A program made the position numbers and the translations under genes. From Calidifontibacillus erzurumensis (GTDB lineage Bacteria; Bacillota; Bacilli; Bacillales; Bacillaceae_J), in contig NZ_JABTTE010000014.1 in the NCBI RefSeq assembly GCF_013303125.1, positions 1 through 64,000 on the forward strand: DNA of 64,000 nucleotides, given 5' to 3'. The notes beneath the pieces were generated by a model. It did no database searches and was not told where the DNA came from. It worked only from the letters and a program-made list of their open reading frames with translations. Positions 35,433 through 44,241 of this stretch are shown here, piece by piece. Position 1 is the first letter of the stretch. Every line of letters starts with the position of its first letter.

Positions 35433-35595
35433 TTCCATTCCTTCTTTCAAACAAAATCATTTATTTAAAGATAGTTATAACATAACCATTTAATTTTTTG
35501 TAATTTTATGTATTCTCCATAAACTTATTTTTTAATAAAACTACAATTTTAGGCAAGGCTATGTATTGAAAAATATTTTCTAGGAGGCATCAAAG

Positions 35596-35760
35596 ATGAC
35601 AAAGCAAAAAAAGAAACGCGAAAAATTTGACGAAAAGAAAAGTGCAGCTCCGATAGACGTATTAGCTGAAGAATTTGGAAATGAATATGCTGAAGCTACT
35701 TTCAGCAAAGAAGTGAATGCTTCAGAACATGCTGCCCGAAAGCAATTTGATAAACAGTAA
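35596..35760 (+). CDS. 54-residue hydrophilic protein, possibly SASP-like
   Basis: Short gene with an excellent TAGGAGG site 8 nt before the ATG. The product starts very basic (MTKQKKKREKFDEKK) and continues LAEEFGNEYAEATFSKEVNASEHAARKQ, faintly like the EFASET...VRKQ pattern of gamma SASPs. No other motif. It stands alone between divergent and convergent genes. A spore protein role is a guess from composition. Confidence 0.65.
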   Translation: MTKQKKKREKFDEKKSAAPIDVLAEEFGNEYAEATFSKEVNASEHAARKQFDKQ

Positions 35761-35797
35761 TAAAAAAGCTGTTATCATCACTTGTATTTTTATCAAA

Positions 35798-35849
35798 CAA
35801 AAACTGCACCTCTAATTGTTAGGCTGTATCTAACAATTGGGGTGCAGTT
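35798..35849 (-). terminator. Strong hairpin terminator
   Basis: CTGCACC...TAATTGTTAG pairs with CTAACAATT...GGTGCAG (35804-35810 up to 35841-35847). On the minus strand a T5GTTT run follows, so it ends the small gene at 35868-36032 and may also block the gene from the left. Confidence 0.8.
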
Positions 35850-35867
35850 CGTGGGTGCCTTTTATAA

Positions 35868-36032
35868 TTAACCTAAAAATTGGTTGATCGCAATTTGATC
35901 GAGCATGTATTCAATATTTGATAATCTTCCAGCATGTTCATCGGTAAAATCTCCGCTCATTTGCAGTTCCAAGAGAGTTGCCCTCTCGTTTTCCAACGTT
36001 TTTTGCCACGCAATAAGTTTTTCATTCAACAC
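35868..36032 (-). CDS. Small helical protein of unknown function
   Basis: 54-residue protein (MLNEKLIAWQKTLENERATLL then EHAGRLSNIEYMLDQIAINQF), probably two amphipathic helices forming a hairpin. I choose GTG 36032 because AGGGG lies 7 nt upstream; an ATG 57 nt earlier (36089) has no site. Not recognised. It ends at a strong terminator. Confidence 0.6.
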   Translation of the reverse strand: MLNEKLIAWQKTLENERATLLELQMSGDFTDEHAGRLSNIEYMLDQIAINQFLG

Positions 36033-36115
36033 AAACCATCCCCTATCAACGAAGTTTTTCTTATTTTGTACTGTATAAACTTTGTTCATTCTGAGATGGT
36101 TTTATTTAAAAATTA

Positions 36116-37417
36116 TTAAGCTGCTTCTTTTATATTATCCCATTTAATCATTTTTTCAGTGAGTATTGCAATAATAACTCCCATAATGAAACCATTGCTA
36201 ATAATTGGGCGAAGGATGATCGGGATACTGTTGAATAGACTGCTGTCCATATTCATAATACTAACCCCTATTAATAAAGGTGCTGCCAATCTGTAAATCG
36301 TTTTAGAGTTGAAAACATAACCGTTTAAGCTTTTTAAAGATGTACCTAATAATTGCAGATAAGCGACAAATAAAACAGCATTTCCTACTGTCATTGGCAT
36401 TGTTGATAAAAATGATCCGAGAAATGGGAAAACGCCCAATAACACCATTAATCCTCCACTAATTATAAAAGGTTTGCGGTCAAAGATACGCGTACTTTCC
36501 AAAAAGCCGATCGATGAAGCAAACGGAGTATATGAAACAAGACCTAGAAAAGCTGCACCAATGGAATAAAAGCCAGTTAATAAATAAGATCTTTTAAATT
36601 GCCTTTCCGTCGGTCTTTCATGAAATAGATTTGCTGCAGCCTGAATAGATGCGATCGTATTGCTCAAATTAATGAGGCCTGCCAGAAAGGTAACAGTCAC
36701 AATTCCAATATTCAAGTTAGGCCATCCCAATGGAAAGATTAAAATAAAAGACGGTTCTCCATTGAAAGATTCACTTTGGAAGAAAATTGCATATATAACC
36801 CAGCCGACAACCATACCAATCAAAATAGAAAAATTTGCGATCACTTCATTTCCTTTAATAATTAATAAACTAACGATTACAACAATTCCAATTGATAATA
36901 ATGCAACAGGTATATCGATCGTCCCATCTTCATTGACTTTAAACATTCCTTTGAAAAAAATAAGGATTAATTGAAATGTCAGTAAAAATAAATAAACACT
37001 CATGACCATCGGTGTAAAGATGCGGTGCAATAAATGAATGAGATTTAATTTTACAAATAAAATAGCAACAACACCGGCAAGCAATAATCCAGTCGCAATT
37101 CCGCCTCCAATTTCCGAATAGCTTAATCCTAATGTTTGCGCAGATATACATAAATGAAGAATAAGTCCCCAAATAACGCCGGAATGGCCTTCCATGAGTG
37201 GATATCGATGGCCAAAATAGCCTTGCAGCATACAGGCTAATCCCGTAAAAATTAATGAGCTTCTAAGCATTGAAGCAATCACATCAGGTGATAAATGAAA
37301 AGCTGTACCAATTGAAACAGGTACAACGACCGTATTTGCAAAAATAAAAAACAACCATTGAATGGATGCGAATGATAATTTCCAGTCTATTGAAATCTTT
37401 CCCCCATTATTTTTCAT
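36116..37417 (-). CDS. NCS2-type nucleobase permease (YwdJ-like)
   Basis: 433-residue membrane protein with 12-14 helices. The pattern resembles the uracil/xanthine permease (NCS2) fold: an early MEGHSGVIWGL segment in place of the family Q/E-rich TM3 signature, and TVTFLAGLINLSNTIASIQAAANL before a helix pair. Similar B. subtilis proteins (YwdJ) are putative purine or pyrimidine permeases. Substrate not assignable. ATG 37417 follows TGGGGG. Single gene. Confidence 0.8.
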   Translation of the reverse strand: MKNNGGKISIDWKLSFASIQWLFFIFANTVVVPVSIGTAFHLSPDVIASMLRSSLIFTGLACMLQGYFGHRYPLMEGHSGVIWGLILHLCISAQTLGLSYSEIGGGIATGLLLAGVVAILFVKLNLIHLLHRIFTPMVMSVYLFLLTFQLILIFFKGMFKVNEDGTIDIPVALLSIGIVVIVSLLIIKGNEVIANFSILIGMVVGWVIYAIFFQSESFNGEPSFILIFPLGWPNLNIGIVTVTFLAGLINLSNTIASIQAAANLFHERPTERQFKRSYLLTGFYSIGAAFLGLVSYTPFASSIGFLESTRIFDRKPFIISGGLMVLLGVFPFLGSFLSTMPMTVGNAVLFVAYLQLLGTSLKSLNGYVFNSKTIYRLAAPLLIGVSIMNMDSSLFNSIPIILRPIISNGFIMGVIIAILTEKMIKWDNIKEAA

Positions 37418-38011
37418 AAAAAACCCCCATTAAACGGAAAAGATAATCCCCTCATCATAAAGCTATATTACAATAATCCAACATATTATTAAAGAAATAT
37501 GAAACGTTCTTTTCAAAATAGAATGTCGATGCCAATTTAATAATGGTGGAAAGATCAAACTCATTTATTATTCTTAATAGGTAATGACAACTATACTAAA
37601 AAACTGAAGAATGTAGAAAAAGAAGACAAGGGTTCAAATGTAAGGATGCTGTTTTAAAGGGATTTATTGCTCTTAGATAGAAAAAGCTATGGAGAATATA
37701 ATGAGCGGAATAACAACTCTCCAGAAGGAATGGATTATAAACACTTGAAGAATGGCTTCTTTGAAGGCATATTACTTTTGATACAGGTTCATTTCACATT
37801 ATTTTTTTCAATTTCTCGTTTATTCCAAGTAGATCATTGAATTTCTTACAGTATTTTTCTTCTTGTAATCCGTTCTTTACACCGTTTTAAAACAAGAAAG
37901 TGGTGTTATCTATTATTTTTAAGAGCTTGCTCATAAGTCAATATAGAAGCCAAACGGCAAAAGTTCACCGTTTGGCTTAAAATAATTATATCCTTCTTAA
38001 AAAGAAAATTA
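37418..38011. other. 594-bp region without an intact gene
   Basis: No open frame with a ribosome site. Around 37690-37790 one frame reads GEYNERNNNSPEGMDYKHLKN-like sequence interrupted by stops, with normal codon composition, suggesting a decayed gene that I cannot name. At the right end an inverted repeat (37947-37978, AAGCCAAACGG arms) closes the small gene at 38012. Confidence 0.4.
37947..37978. terminator. Hairpin with 11-bp stem, probable terminator
   Basis: AAGCCAAACGG (37947-37957) pairs with CCGTTTGGCTT (37968-37978). The T tract is poor on both strands, so termination strength is uncertain. Confidence 0.5.
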
Positions 38012-38176
38012 TCACTTGTTATGAAGTCTCCTTGATTTACTTCCTTTTTTTGAACGGTATTCTTTTCCTTTATTGTCATCACCGCTTTCTAAATCAACGC
38101 CGTGCATGACGTCAGCAGTCCCTAGTTCAGGTGCTCCTTGATTTTTACTTTCAAACTTTGGATTTCGATTTGTCAA
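38012..38176 (-). CDS. Small hydrophilic protein, possibly spore-associated
   Basis: 54-residue very polar protein: TNRNPKFESKNQGAPELGTAD, a short acidic middle and a basic tail ending KSRRLHNK. The TTG start at 38176 has AGGGGTG 6 nt before it. Composition resembles minor SASPs, but I do not recognise a family. Surrounded by spore-type genes. Confidence 0.6.
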   Translation of the reverse strand: MTNRNPKFESKNQGAPELGTADVMHGVDLESGDDNKGKEYRSKKGSKSRRLHNK

Positions 38177-38294
38177 ACCATTCACCCCTTTTTCTATTCT
38201 CTCCTTAGTTTAAATATCAATGTCCATTTTCATTCACATAATCTCTTTTAACGAAGCAAACATTAAGGAATAAATAATACATGGAGGAGTTAAC

Positions 38295-38696
38295 ATGAAA
38301 AAAATTTCTTGGATGACTTACATTATGCTAATCTTGGCAAGTTACCGCTTAACTCATTTAATTGTTTTTGACAAAATTACCGAATTCATTCGCGATCCTT
38401 TTATGACAGTCGTATATAAAAAAGATGCCCATGGACATACGTATAGAAAAAAAGTCCCTAAAAACAATTTCGGCTATTTACTAAATTGTTATTGGTGTTC
38501 AGGGGTGTGGAGTGCTTTATTAATTGGCATGGCCTATTTATTAAAGCCAAAACTGACACAAAGATTCATATTCATCTTATCGCTTGCAGGTGCACAATCG
38601 ATTATTGAAACTTTTGTAGGGGTTGGAACAAAAACGATTCATTATTTATCTTCATTAGAACAAAATGCCCAAACTGAAAAAATGGATAGCCAATAA
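38295..38696 (+). CDS. DUF1360 membrane protein (YjcA-like)
   Basis: 133-residue protein with two to three membrane segments and the DUF1360 landmarks: LASYRLTHLIVFDKI, a RDPF motif and NCYWCSGVWSALLI with two Cys. B. subtilis YjcA is a mother-cell sporulation protein of this family. Here a role in spore coat or envelope formation is inferred from family and neighbours. GGAGGAG precedes the ATG by 6 nt. Confidence 0.85.
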   Translation: MKKISWMTYIMLILASYRLTHLIVFDKITEFIRDPFMTVVYKKDAHGHTYRKKVPKNNFGYLLNCYWCSGVWSALLIGMAYLLKPKLTQRFIFILSLAGAQSIIETFVGVGTKTIHYLSSLEQNAQTEKMDSQ

Positions 38697-38801
38697 CACA
38701 ATAAATGGTCCCTCATAAAATATTAGAAAAACAAGTAATTTGACCAATGGAAAATAATTTAAATTCAAATAAAAATCTTTTTGTATTTTGGAGGGATTCA
38801 T

Positions 38802-39188
38802 TTGCATTCTTATGAAGTAATGCCAAACTTTTTCTATCCAACAGATTATCATTTCTTTTATCGTCAACAAAACTTTGTTACCCAATTAACGGAAGAATTT
38901 CGCAGGCAACATTCTGATGTAATAAACGAGCTTGCTTTAAATGGAATGGACAATCGTTTAATTACGTATATTTTGCAAACAGTGATTCATTTTACGATAA
39001 CAAACGCCCATTACTACAGCGGCTCTTTAAGCATGAGAACTAATCAATTATATGAATTATTACTACAAAGAGAACAATGGTTCAGTTATTTATTCCGAGC
39101 TTACCGCTTTTCTATAAACCAAATGAAACGTATTACACGTACAATCATTAAATTTACACTTCAACAAATAAGACCTATTTATTATTAA
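38802..39188 (+). CDS. Hypothetical 128-residue protein
   Basis: Unrecognised. The start is a TTG at 38802 behind GGAGGG (about 6 nt). The N-terminus is aromatic-rich (PNFFYPTDYHFFYRQQNF). A helical middle includes QTVIHFTITNAHYYSG, and the basic C-terminus ends IRPIYY. Aromatic/His content is reminiscent of coat-associated proteins, but no motif supports that. Located among sporulation-type small genes. Confidence 0.65.
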   Translation: MHSYEVMPNFFYPTDYHFFYRQQNFVTQLTEEFRRQHSDVINELALNGMDNRLITYILQTVIHFTITNAHYYSGSLSMRTNQLYELLLQREQWFSYLFRAYRFSINQMKRITRTIIKFTLQQIRPIYY

Positions 39189-39251
39189 TCTGAATGAAAC
39201 AGTAGTGCAATTTCACATATTAATACTGAAATATATGTAAAGGAGTTGATG

Positions 39252-39395
39252 ATGGGCATGGGTAGAGGGAAAGCTTTCAATCATAAGAGAAAAGGACATG
39301 AAAACCAACCACCAAAATATGCAACAAATGATCCTGAATTTTCATCCGAACCTCTACAAGGACAAAAAGATAATAATAATAAGGAGCAACAATAA
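39252..39395 (+). CDS. 47-residue hydrophilic protein
   Basis: Short frame starting at ATG 39252 (AAGGAG upstream; ATG 39249 or 39258 also possible): MGMGRGKAFNHKRKGHE, then NDPEFSSEPLQ and a Gln/Asn tail. Composition is like small spore proteins. The EFSSE segment recalls the EFSEEL of the next small gene. Not assignable to a family. Confidence 0.55.
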   Translation: MGMGRGKAFNHKRKGHENQPPKYATNDPEFSSEPLQGQKDNNNKEQQ

Positions 39396-39413
39396 TTCAA
39401 GGGGTGAGCAAGG

Positions 39414-39578
39414 ATGCCATATCCAAGATATCAAAAGGCAAATAAAAATCATTACCATGCAAAAACAATTAACAACAATTTGGAGTTTTCCGAAGAATTG
39501 ACTGATATGATCTTCGATTATGTGCAAAAGAAACCAGTCCCTCAAAAAACGAAAGAATTTGGTGGAATTGAATTTTAG
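39414..39578 (+). CDS. 54-residue small protein
   Basis: ATG 39414 with AAGGGGTG 7-8 nt upstream. Starts MPYPRYQKANKNHYHAK, contains NNLEFSEELTDMIFDYV as a likely amphipathic helix and ends FGGIEF. Eighteen nt after the preceding small gene and probably co-transcribed. Unknown function; spore association inferred from surroundings only. Confidence 0.55.
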   Translation: MPYPRYQKANKNHYHAKTINNNLEFSEELTDMIFDYVQKKPVPQKTKEFGGIEF

Positions 39579-39757
39579 CTTAGTACCTTTGTGCATTTAA
39601 AAAAAAAGACTTTGATCATCCTTTAATCAAATAACAATTTATTACAGAGACATACACCGCCCCAGCTATAAAAACTAGAATAGATCTGAATTGTTGTTGC
39701 CTTATTGTAAAAACTAAACCTTGATTTAAACTTAGACCTTAAATTAAATCATGTTAA

Positions 39758-39790
39758 CAAAAAAAGCGCAAAATCAATTGCGCTTTTTTT
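39758..39790. terminator. Bidirectional terminator
   Basis: AAAAAAGCGCAA pairs with TTGCGCTTTTTT (6-nt spacer), T7 on one strand and A/T-rich on the other, between converging small genes. Confidence 0.85.
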
Positions 39791-40091
39791 AGTAAGTGGA
39801 AAAACCAGCAACTTTGTTCATAAGTGGACGGTTTTGCAATTTATAACTTTCAATTGCTTCAGTTTTATTTGGCTGGTCGATTTGGGCTATTTTGTCCATC
39901 TTTCTCTCAATCTCATCTAATCTCTTTTCAAACTCTTCCAATTCATTGCGATGGTGGAGGACTTGGATAGAAACGATATCATCGGCCTTTTGAGAGAGCT
40001 GAAGTTCAATCTCATTTAATTTAGATAAAAGCTGTTCAAAACGTTGTTCCCAAGCTTCAAAATTCGTTGCATTCAAAACACCGCTTTTCAT
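39789..40091 (-). CDS. Coiled-coil protein of unknown function
   Basis: 100-residue protein, mostly a heptad-rich helix (FEAWEQRFEQLLSKLNEIELQL and ELEEFEKRLDEIERKMDKI), then a polar tail. Start ATG 40091 has GGGAGGGG upstream; an in-frame codon further up has none. Unrecognised; a structural or oligomerising role is plausible from the coiled coil. Confidence 0.68.
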   Translation of the reverse strand: MKSGVLNATNFEAWEQRFEQLLSKLNEIELQLSQKADDIVSIQVLHHRNELEEFEKRLDEIERKMDKIAQIDQPNKTEAIESYKLQNRPLMNKVAGFSTY

Positions 40092-40293
40092 AATGATCCC
40101 CTCCCGCGAATTTTTTTTATATATTCGCTCCTTTTTATTAAGTCCCTGCATAGATGACAAAACTAGTTTTCATTCGGCAAAAGTAGTGTAAATGTTTTAT
40201 TTTACTCTACTTTCGACAACAAAACCACCTTCTTTATTCTTGAATGAAATACTCTTTTCAGCCAACACTATTGGAAAAGGAGGTGTGTTAAAA

Positions 40294-40401
40294 ATGAGCA
40301 AAAGAAAAAAAGAAAAGAAGAAGAACGAAGCTATTCAAGAAGAAAGAAAAACCGGTTTTGGCGATAAAAAACTTGAAGGACCAAACAGACCTGCTGAATA
40401 G
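40294..40401 (+). CDS. sspM: Small acid-soluble spore protein M
   Basis: 35-residue basic protein ending KKLEGPNRPAE, matching the KKLGGPNRPST end of B. subtilis SspM (34 residues), and starting with a Lys-rich stretch. It has a perfect AAAGGAGGTG site 8 nt before the ATG and its own terminator. Position near recU-ponA is as in B. subtilis. A minor SASP made in the forespore. Confidence 0.85.
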   Translation: MSKRKKEKKKNEAIQEERKTGFGDKKLEGPNRPAE

Positions 40402-40409
40402 AAAAAATT

Positions 40410-40441
40410 CGCTTGGATCCAAAAAGTCCAAGCGTTTTTTT
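40410..40441 (+). terminator. Terminator of sspM
   Basis: CGCTTGGA (40410-40417) pairs with TCCAAGCG (40427-40434), followed by T7. Confidence 0.9.
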
Positions 40442-40607
40442 GCCTTAAGATCTGTAACTGTTTTTAGCTAAAAAGAACCATTCTAATAAATGTTTAGTTG
40501 ACATAAAATTTATTATATAAATGAGGATGTAAAATCATGTGCTAAATTTAGTGAAGTATGCTATAGTTATTATTTTAGAGGAACGTTTTTGAGGGGATAT
40601 GAAAATT

Positions 40608-41210
40608 ATGATACGATATCCAAATGGACAAGCTTATGTTCAAACAACCACAAAGCTTTCACAAAAAACTATAAACCCAAACTATTCAAACCGCGGAATG
40701 ACATTGGAAGAAGATATTAATGAAAGCAATTTATATTATTTAACCAATGGTATTGCTGTTATTCATAAAAAACCGACACCCGTACAAATCGTTTCAGTCG
40801 ATTATCCTAAAAGAAGTGCAGCTGTTATAAAAGAGGCATATTTTAAGCAGCAATCGACTACAGATTATAATGGTGTCTACCGTGGAAAGTATATTGATTT
40901 TGAAGCTAAGGAAACAAAAAATAAAACTTCTTTTCCTTTGCAAAATTTCCATGAACACCAGATTGAACATATGAAAGCAGTCGTAAAACAAGGGGGAATT
41001 TGCTTTGTCCTTTTACGTTTTACAAACAGTGATGAAGTATTTTTGTTAGAAGCAAAGCATTTATTTCCTTACTGGGATGAAAGTATAAAAGGAGGACGAA
41101 AATCGATCCCCAAAAAAATCATTGAAACAATTGGATATCATGTTCCGATTCATTTACATCCAAGAATTGATTATTTAAAAGTCATTGACCATCTTTACTT
41201 TAACCAATAA
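40608..41210 (+). CDS. recU: Holliday junction resolvase RecU
   Basis: 200-residue nuclease of the RecU family that resolves recombination junctions and helps chromosome segregation. Conserved blocks: [10 protein letters not shown] at the start, [34 protein letters not shown] and the catalytic [19 protein letters not shown] with D/E/K residues. I start it at ATG 40608, which matches the B. subtilis N-terminus and gives workable spacing from GAGGGG; ATG 40599 is too close. Upstream of ponA as in relatives. Confidence 0.95.
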   Translation: MIRYPNGQAYVQTTTKLSQKTINPNYSNRGMTLEEDINESNLYYLTNGIAVIHKKPTPVQIVSVDYPKRSAAVIKEAYFKQQSTTDYNGVYRGKYIDFEAKETKNKTSFPLQNFHEHQIEHMKAVVKQGGICFVLLRFTNSDEVFLLEAKHLFPYWDESIKGGRKSIPKKIIETIGYHVPIHLHPRIDYLKVIDHLYFNQ

Positions 41211-41269
41211 TGGCATATTTATAATCTATTTTTAACAACATTTTATTGGAAGTTTGAAAGGCAGGTATT

Positions 41270-43816
41270 ATGATGTCTGAAAACTATCGTACAAGACAGG
41301 AAAGACGAGCAGCACAAGAAAAAAAGAGAGCAAAATCCGAAAAAAAATCCGTCCATCTCTTTAAACGGATTTTCGCAATTATGATTATCATTGGACTTGT
41401 TTTTATGCTGGCAGGAGTAATTTCCGTAGCTGCAATTATTATGAACGCTCCAAAACTTGACGCAGCAGCACTGCTTGATCCACCATCAACGAAAATCTAT
41501 GACCGCAACCAAAATTTGATCGCGGAACTAGGTAACGAAAAAAGAACGCTTATTACGTATGAAGATATTCCTAAAGTCCTTGAAGATGCAGTACTCGCAA
41601 CAGAAGATGTTCGCTTTTACGACCATTTCGGAATCGATATTAGACGTATCGGCGGTGCTGTAATTGCCAACATCACTCAAGGTTTTGGATCACAAGGAGC
41701 AAGCACAATTACACAACAAGTCGTAAAATTATCATTCTTATCAATGGAAAAAACTCTCACACGGAAGATTCAAGAGGCTTGGCTTGCGATCCAACTCGAT
41801 GCAAAATATTCAAAAGAGCAAATACTGACTATGTACTTAAATAAAATCAATTATGGGAACCGTTCTTATGGGGTTGCTAAAGCAGCTGAAACGTACTTTG
41901 GTAAAAGTTTAAAAGATTTGGAACTCCATGAAGCTGCTCTTTTAGCAGGTTTGCCGCAGAGGCCTTCAGGTTATGATCCGTACAAATATCCTGAACTTGC
42001 AGAAAAACGTCGAAATACAGTTTTATCATTAATGGAAAAGCACGGAAAAATTACTCATGAACAAGCAGAAGCTGCAAAAAAAATACATGTAACGGATTAT
42101 ATTGTTAAAAAAGTTGAAAAATCAAATCCACATGACGCTTTTGTTGATCAAGTTTTAGAAGAGTTAGAACAAGTTGAGAATATTGATGTTTTATCGAGCG
42201 GTGTTTCCATCTATACAACATTAGATTCAGACATACAAAAATTCGTTGAAAAAGTATTGGATACAAATGAATATATCAATTATCCCGATGATCGTTTCCA
42301 AGCCGGTCTTGTTGTTCTAGATACGAAAACAGGAGAAGTGCTGGCCATAGGCGGTGGCCGTAATCAAAGTACATCCTATTTTGCAACAGACATTAAACGG
42401 CAGCCTGGTTCAACGGCAAAACCGATTTTTGATTATGGGCCGGCAATCGAGTATTTAAAATGGTCTACGTACCATCAAATTGTCGATGAACCTCATAGTT
42501 ATACAAATGGACCAGCTGTTAGAAATTATGATGGCAAATATAAAGGTCAAATGTCTATCCGTTATGCTTTAGCAGATTCAAGAAATATACCTGCTTTAAA
42601 AACATTTCAAGAAGTAGGAGCCGAAAGATCTCGTCAATTTGCTAAAAAACTTGGCATCGAAGTTGGCGACTATATTACTGAAGCTTATAGTATCGGAGGA
42701 TTTAATGGTACTTCACCGCTTGACCAGGCAGGAGCCTATAGTGCTTTTGGAAATAATGGCATCTATACGAAACCGCATACGATTCGCAAAGTTGTCTTTC
42801 CTGACGGCCGAGAAATTAATATGAAACCAGAACAGGAAGTTGTCATGAAAGATTATACAGCATTTATGATCACTGACATGTTAAAATCGGTCGTCGAGTA
42901 CGGTACTGGACGTTCTGCAAATGTGCCTGGAGTTCATATCGCTGGAAAAACAGGATCAACAAACTTTGATGAGGAAACGCGAAAAAAATATAACATTCCT
43001 AAAGGTGCAATGCCTGATGTATGGTTTACTGGATATTCCCCTGATTATACGATTTCTGTATGGACAGGGTATAGCAAGCATGGAGAGGGTAATTATATTA
43101 CGAGCAAGTCGTCAGGAATCGCTAAACAATTATTTAGGGTGATTATGCAAGAAATTACTAGAGGCAAAAAACAAAGTGATTTTGTCAAGCCGAACAGTGT
43201 CGTTCGTTCACCGGTTGTCGTCGGCTCAAACCCACCGAAATTGCCAAGCGTATTAACACCAGAAGATCAAATTGTTTACGAATACTTTGTTAAAGGAACA
43301 GAGCCGAAAGAAGTAACGGATCAATTTGATGAAATTCCGGAAGTGAATAATGCTGCAGCTCAATATGATCCAGTAAGAAACAGAATTGAAATATCTTGGC
43401 AATATAATGAAAAATTGTTGGAACGGGTATCTTTCTCGGTAAATGCAGCATTAAATAATAGTGATTTTATTCCTTATTGGTCTGGTAAAGAAATGAAGCT
43501 TGTCATTAACGATCCATATCCAAATTCACTTTACTCATTTGAAATTGTCGCGATCGATGATACAAATCCGGCAAGCGTCAGCAAAGCTGTATTGGTAGAA
43601 GTGAATACAGACATAAGTCAAATCATAAACCCAGAGAACCCACCACAAAATTGGGAGCAGCCAACTTTGCCTGAAGGTCCAAGGAATCCAGGAAACGAAG
43701 ATGGTAATAACCGAAACAATCGTGATCGAGATCGAAATCAAAATAACAACGGCAATGTACAAGATGATGACGATGCCGATGATATCGAAGATGATGAAGA
43801 AAACTTTACCCACTAA
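41270..43816 (+). CDS. ponA: Class A penicillin-binding protein 1
   Basis: 848-residue bifunctional cell-wall synthase. A basic cytoplasmic N-terminus and one membrane helix (about 34-60) are followed by the GT51 glycosyltransferase domain with ATEDVRFYDHFGID and GASTITQQVVK. The transpeptidase has the SxxK motif PGSTAKP, SRN as SxN and KTGST as KTG. After about residue 690 come a fibronectin-like segment and a low-complexity Asn/Asp-rich tail. Second gene after recU, 59 nt away. Starts ATG 41270 or 41273. Confidence 0.96.
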   Translation: MMSENYRTRQERRAAQEKKRAKSEKKSVHLFKRIFAIMIIIGLVFMLAGVISVAAIIMNAPKLDAAALLDPPSTKIYDRNQNLIAELGNEKRTLITYEDIPKVLEDAVLATEDVRFYDHFGIDIRRIGGAVIANITQGFGSQGASTITQQVVKLSFLSMEKTLTRKIQEAWLAIQLDAKYSKEQILTMYLNKINYGNRSYGVAKAAETYFGKSLKDLELHEAALLAGLPQRPSGYDPYKYPELAEKRRNTVLSLMEKHGKITHEQAEAAKKIHVTDYIVKKVEKSNPHDAFVDQVLEELEQVENIDVLSSGVSIYTTLDSDIQKFVEKVLDTNEYINYPDDRFQAGLVVLDTKTGEVLAIGGGRNQSTSYFATDIKRQPGSTAKPIFDYGPAIEYLKWSTYHQIVDEPHSYTNGPAVRNYDGKYKGQMSIRYALADSRNIPALKTFQEVGAERSRQFAKKLGIEVGDYITEAYSIGGFNGTSPLDQAGAYSAFGNNGIYTKPHTIRKVVFPDGREINMKPEQEVVMKDYTAFMITDMLKSVVEYGTGRSANVPGVHIAGKTGSTNFDEETRKKYNIPKGAMPDVWFTGYSPDYTISVWTGYSKHGEGNYITSKSSGIAKQLFRVIMQEITRGKKQSDFVKPNSVVRSPVVVGSNPPKLPSVLTPEDQIVYEYFVKGTEPKEVTDQFDEIPEVNNAAAQYDPVRNRIEISWQYNEKLLERVSFSVNAALNNSDFIPYWSGKEMKLVINDPYPNSLYSFEIVAIDDTNPASVSKAVLVEVNTDISQIINPENPPQNWEQPTLPEGPRNPGNEDGNNRNNRDRDRNQNNNGNVQDDDDADDIEDDEENFTH

Positions 43817-43820
43817 CAAC

Positions 43821-43870
43821 AACCAAAACCCGCTGAGGCTGTTAATCAGCCCAAGCGGGTTTTGGTTTTT
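43821..43870. terminator. Bidirectional terminator between ponA and ypoC
   Basis: AACCAAAACCCGCT pairs with AGCGGGTTTTGGTT, with an inner GGCTG/CAGCC stem and T5. The ypoC stop lies inside the structure. Confidence 0.87.
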
Positions 43871-44241
43871 CTAATGGCTATTTCTTTTTTAAATAGTTTT
43901 TGAAGCTCAGTAAATAACTCGGATAATTGAATGAATGAATGATAGTGACTAGGGCGCTCAAGTAAGAAAGAAAGCCTTTCTTTACTGTTCAACGGCTTTA
44001 TTGGTAACTTTTCTATCTCTTCTAAGGCAGAATTTATACTTGATATGGTTTGGTTATTTATTAAAAATAAGCATGTCATAAAAGACTCGATTTGCTTAAG
44101 CATCGGTTCTAAAGCAGTTTGGTAATCTCTTAACCGGAAATATTCAGCCAATTTTTCTTTTTCTTCTTCCCAAAGAGAAAAAAATTGATCGATTTCTTCA
44201 ATTCGCTGTTTTTCCATCATTAACTGCTCCTTTTCATCCAT
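43846..44241 (-). CDS. ypoC: YpoC-like protein
   Basis: 131-residue helical, acidic protein always encoded after nth in bacilli. A coiled-coil-like N-terminus (MEKQRIEEIDQFFSLWEEEKEKL) and KPLNSKERLSFLLERPSHYHSF are visible. Function unknown. ATG 44241 follows GAGGGGAAGAA and overlaps the nth end by 22 nt; an earlier start lies inside nth without a site. Confidence 0.85.
   Translation of the reverse strand: MDEKEQLMMEKQRIEEIDQFFSLWEEEKEKLAEYFRLRDYQTALEPMLKQIESFMTCLFLINNQTISSINSALEEIEKLPIKPLNSKERLSFLLERPSHYHSFIQLSELFTELQKLFKKEIAIRKTKTRLG

Noticed and set aside
39298..39501. 67-codon frame crossing two small genes
   Set aside because: Out of frame with both small genes that have good ribosome sites; composition is that of a shadow.
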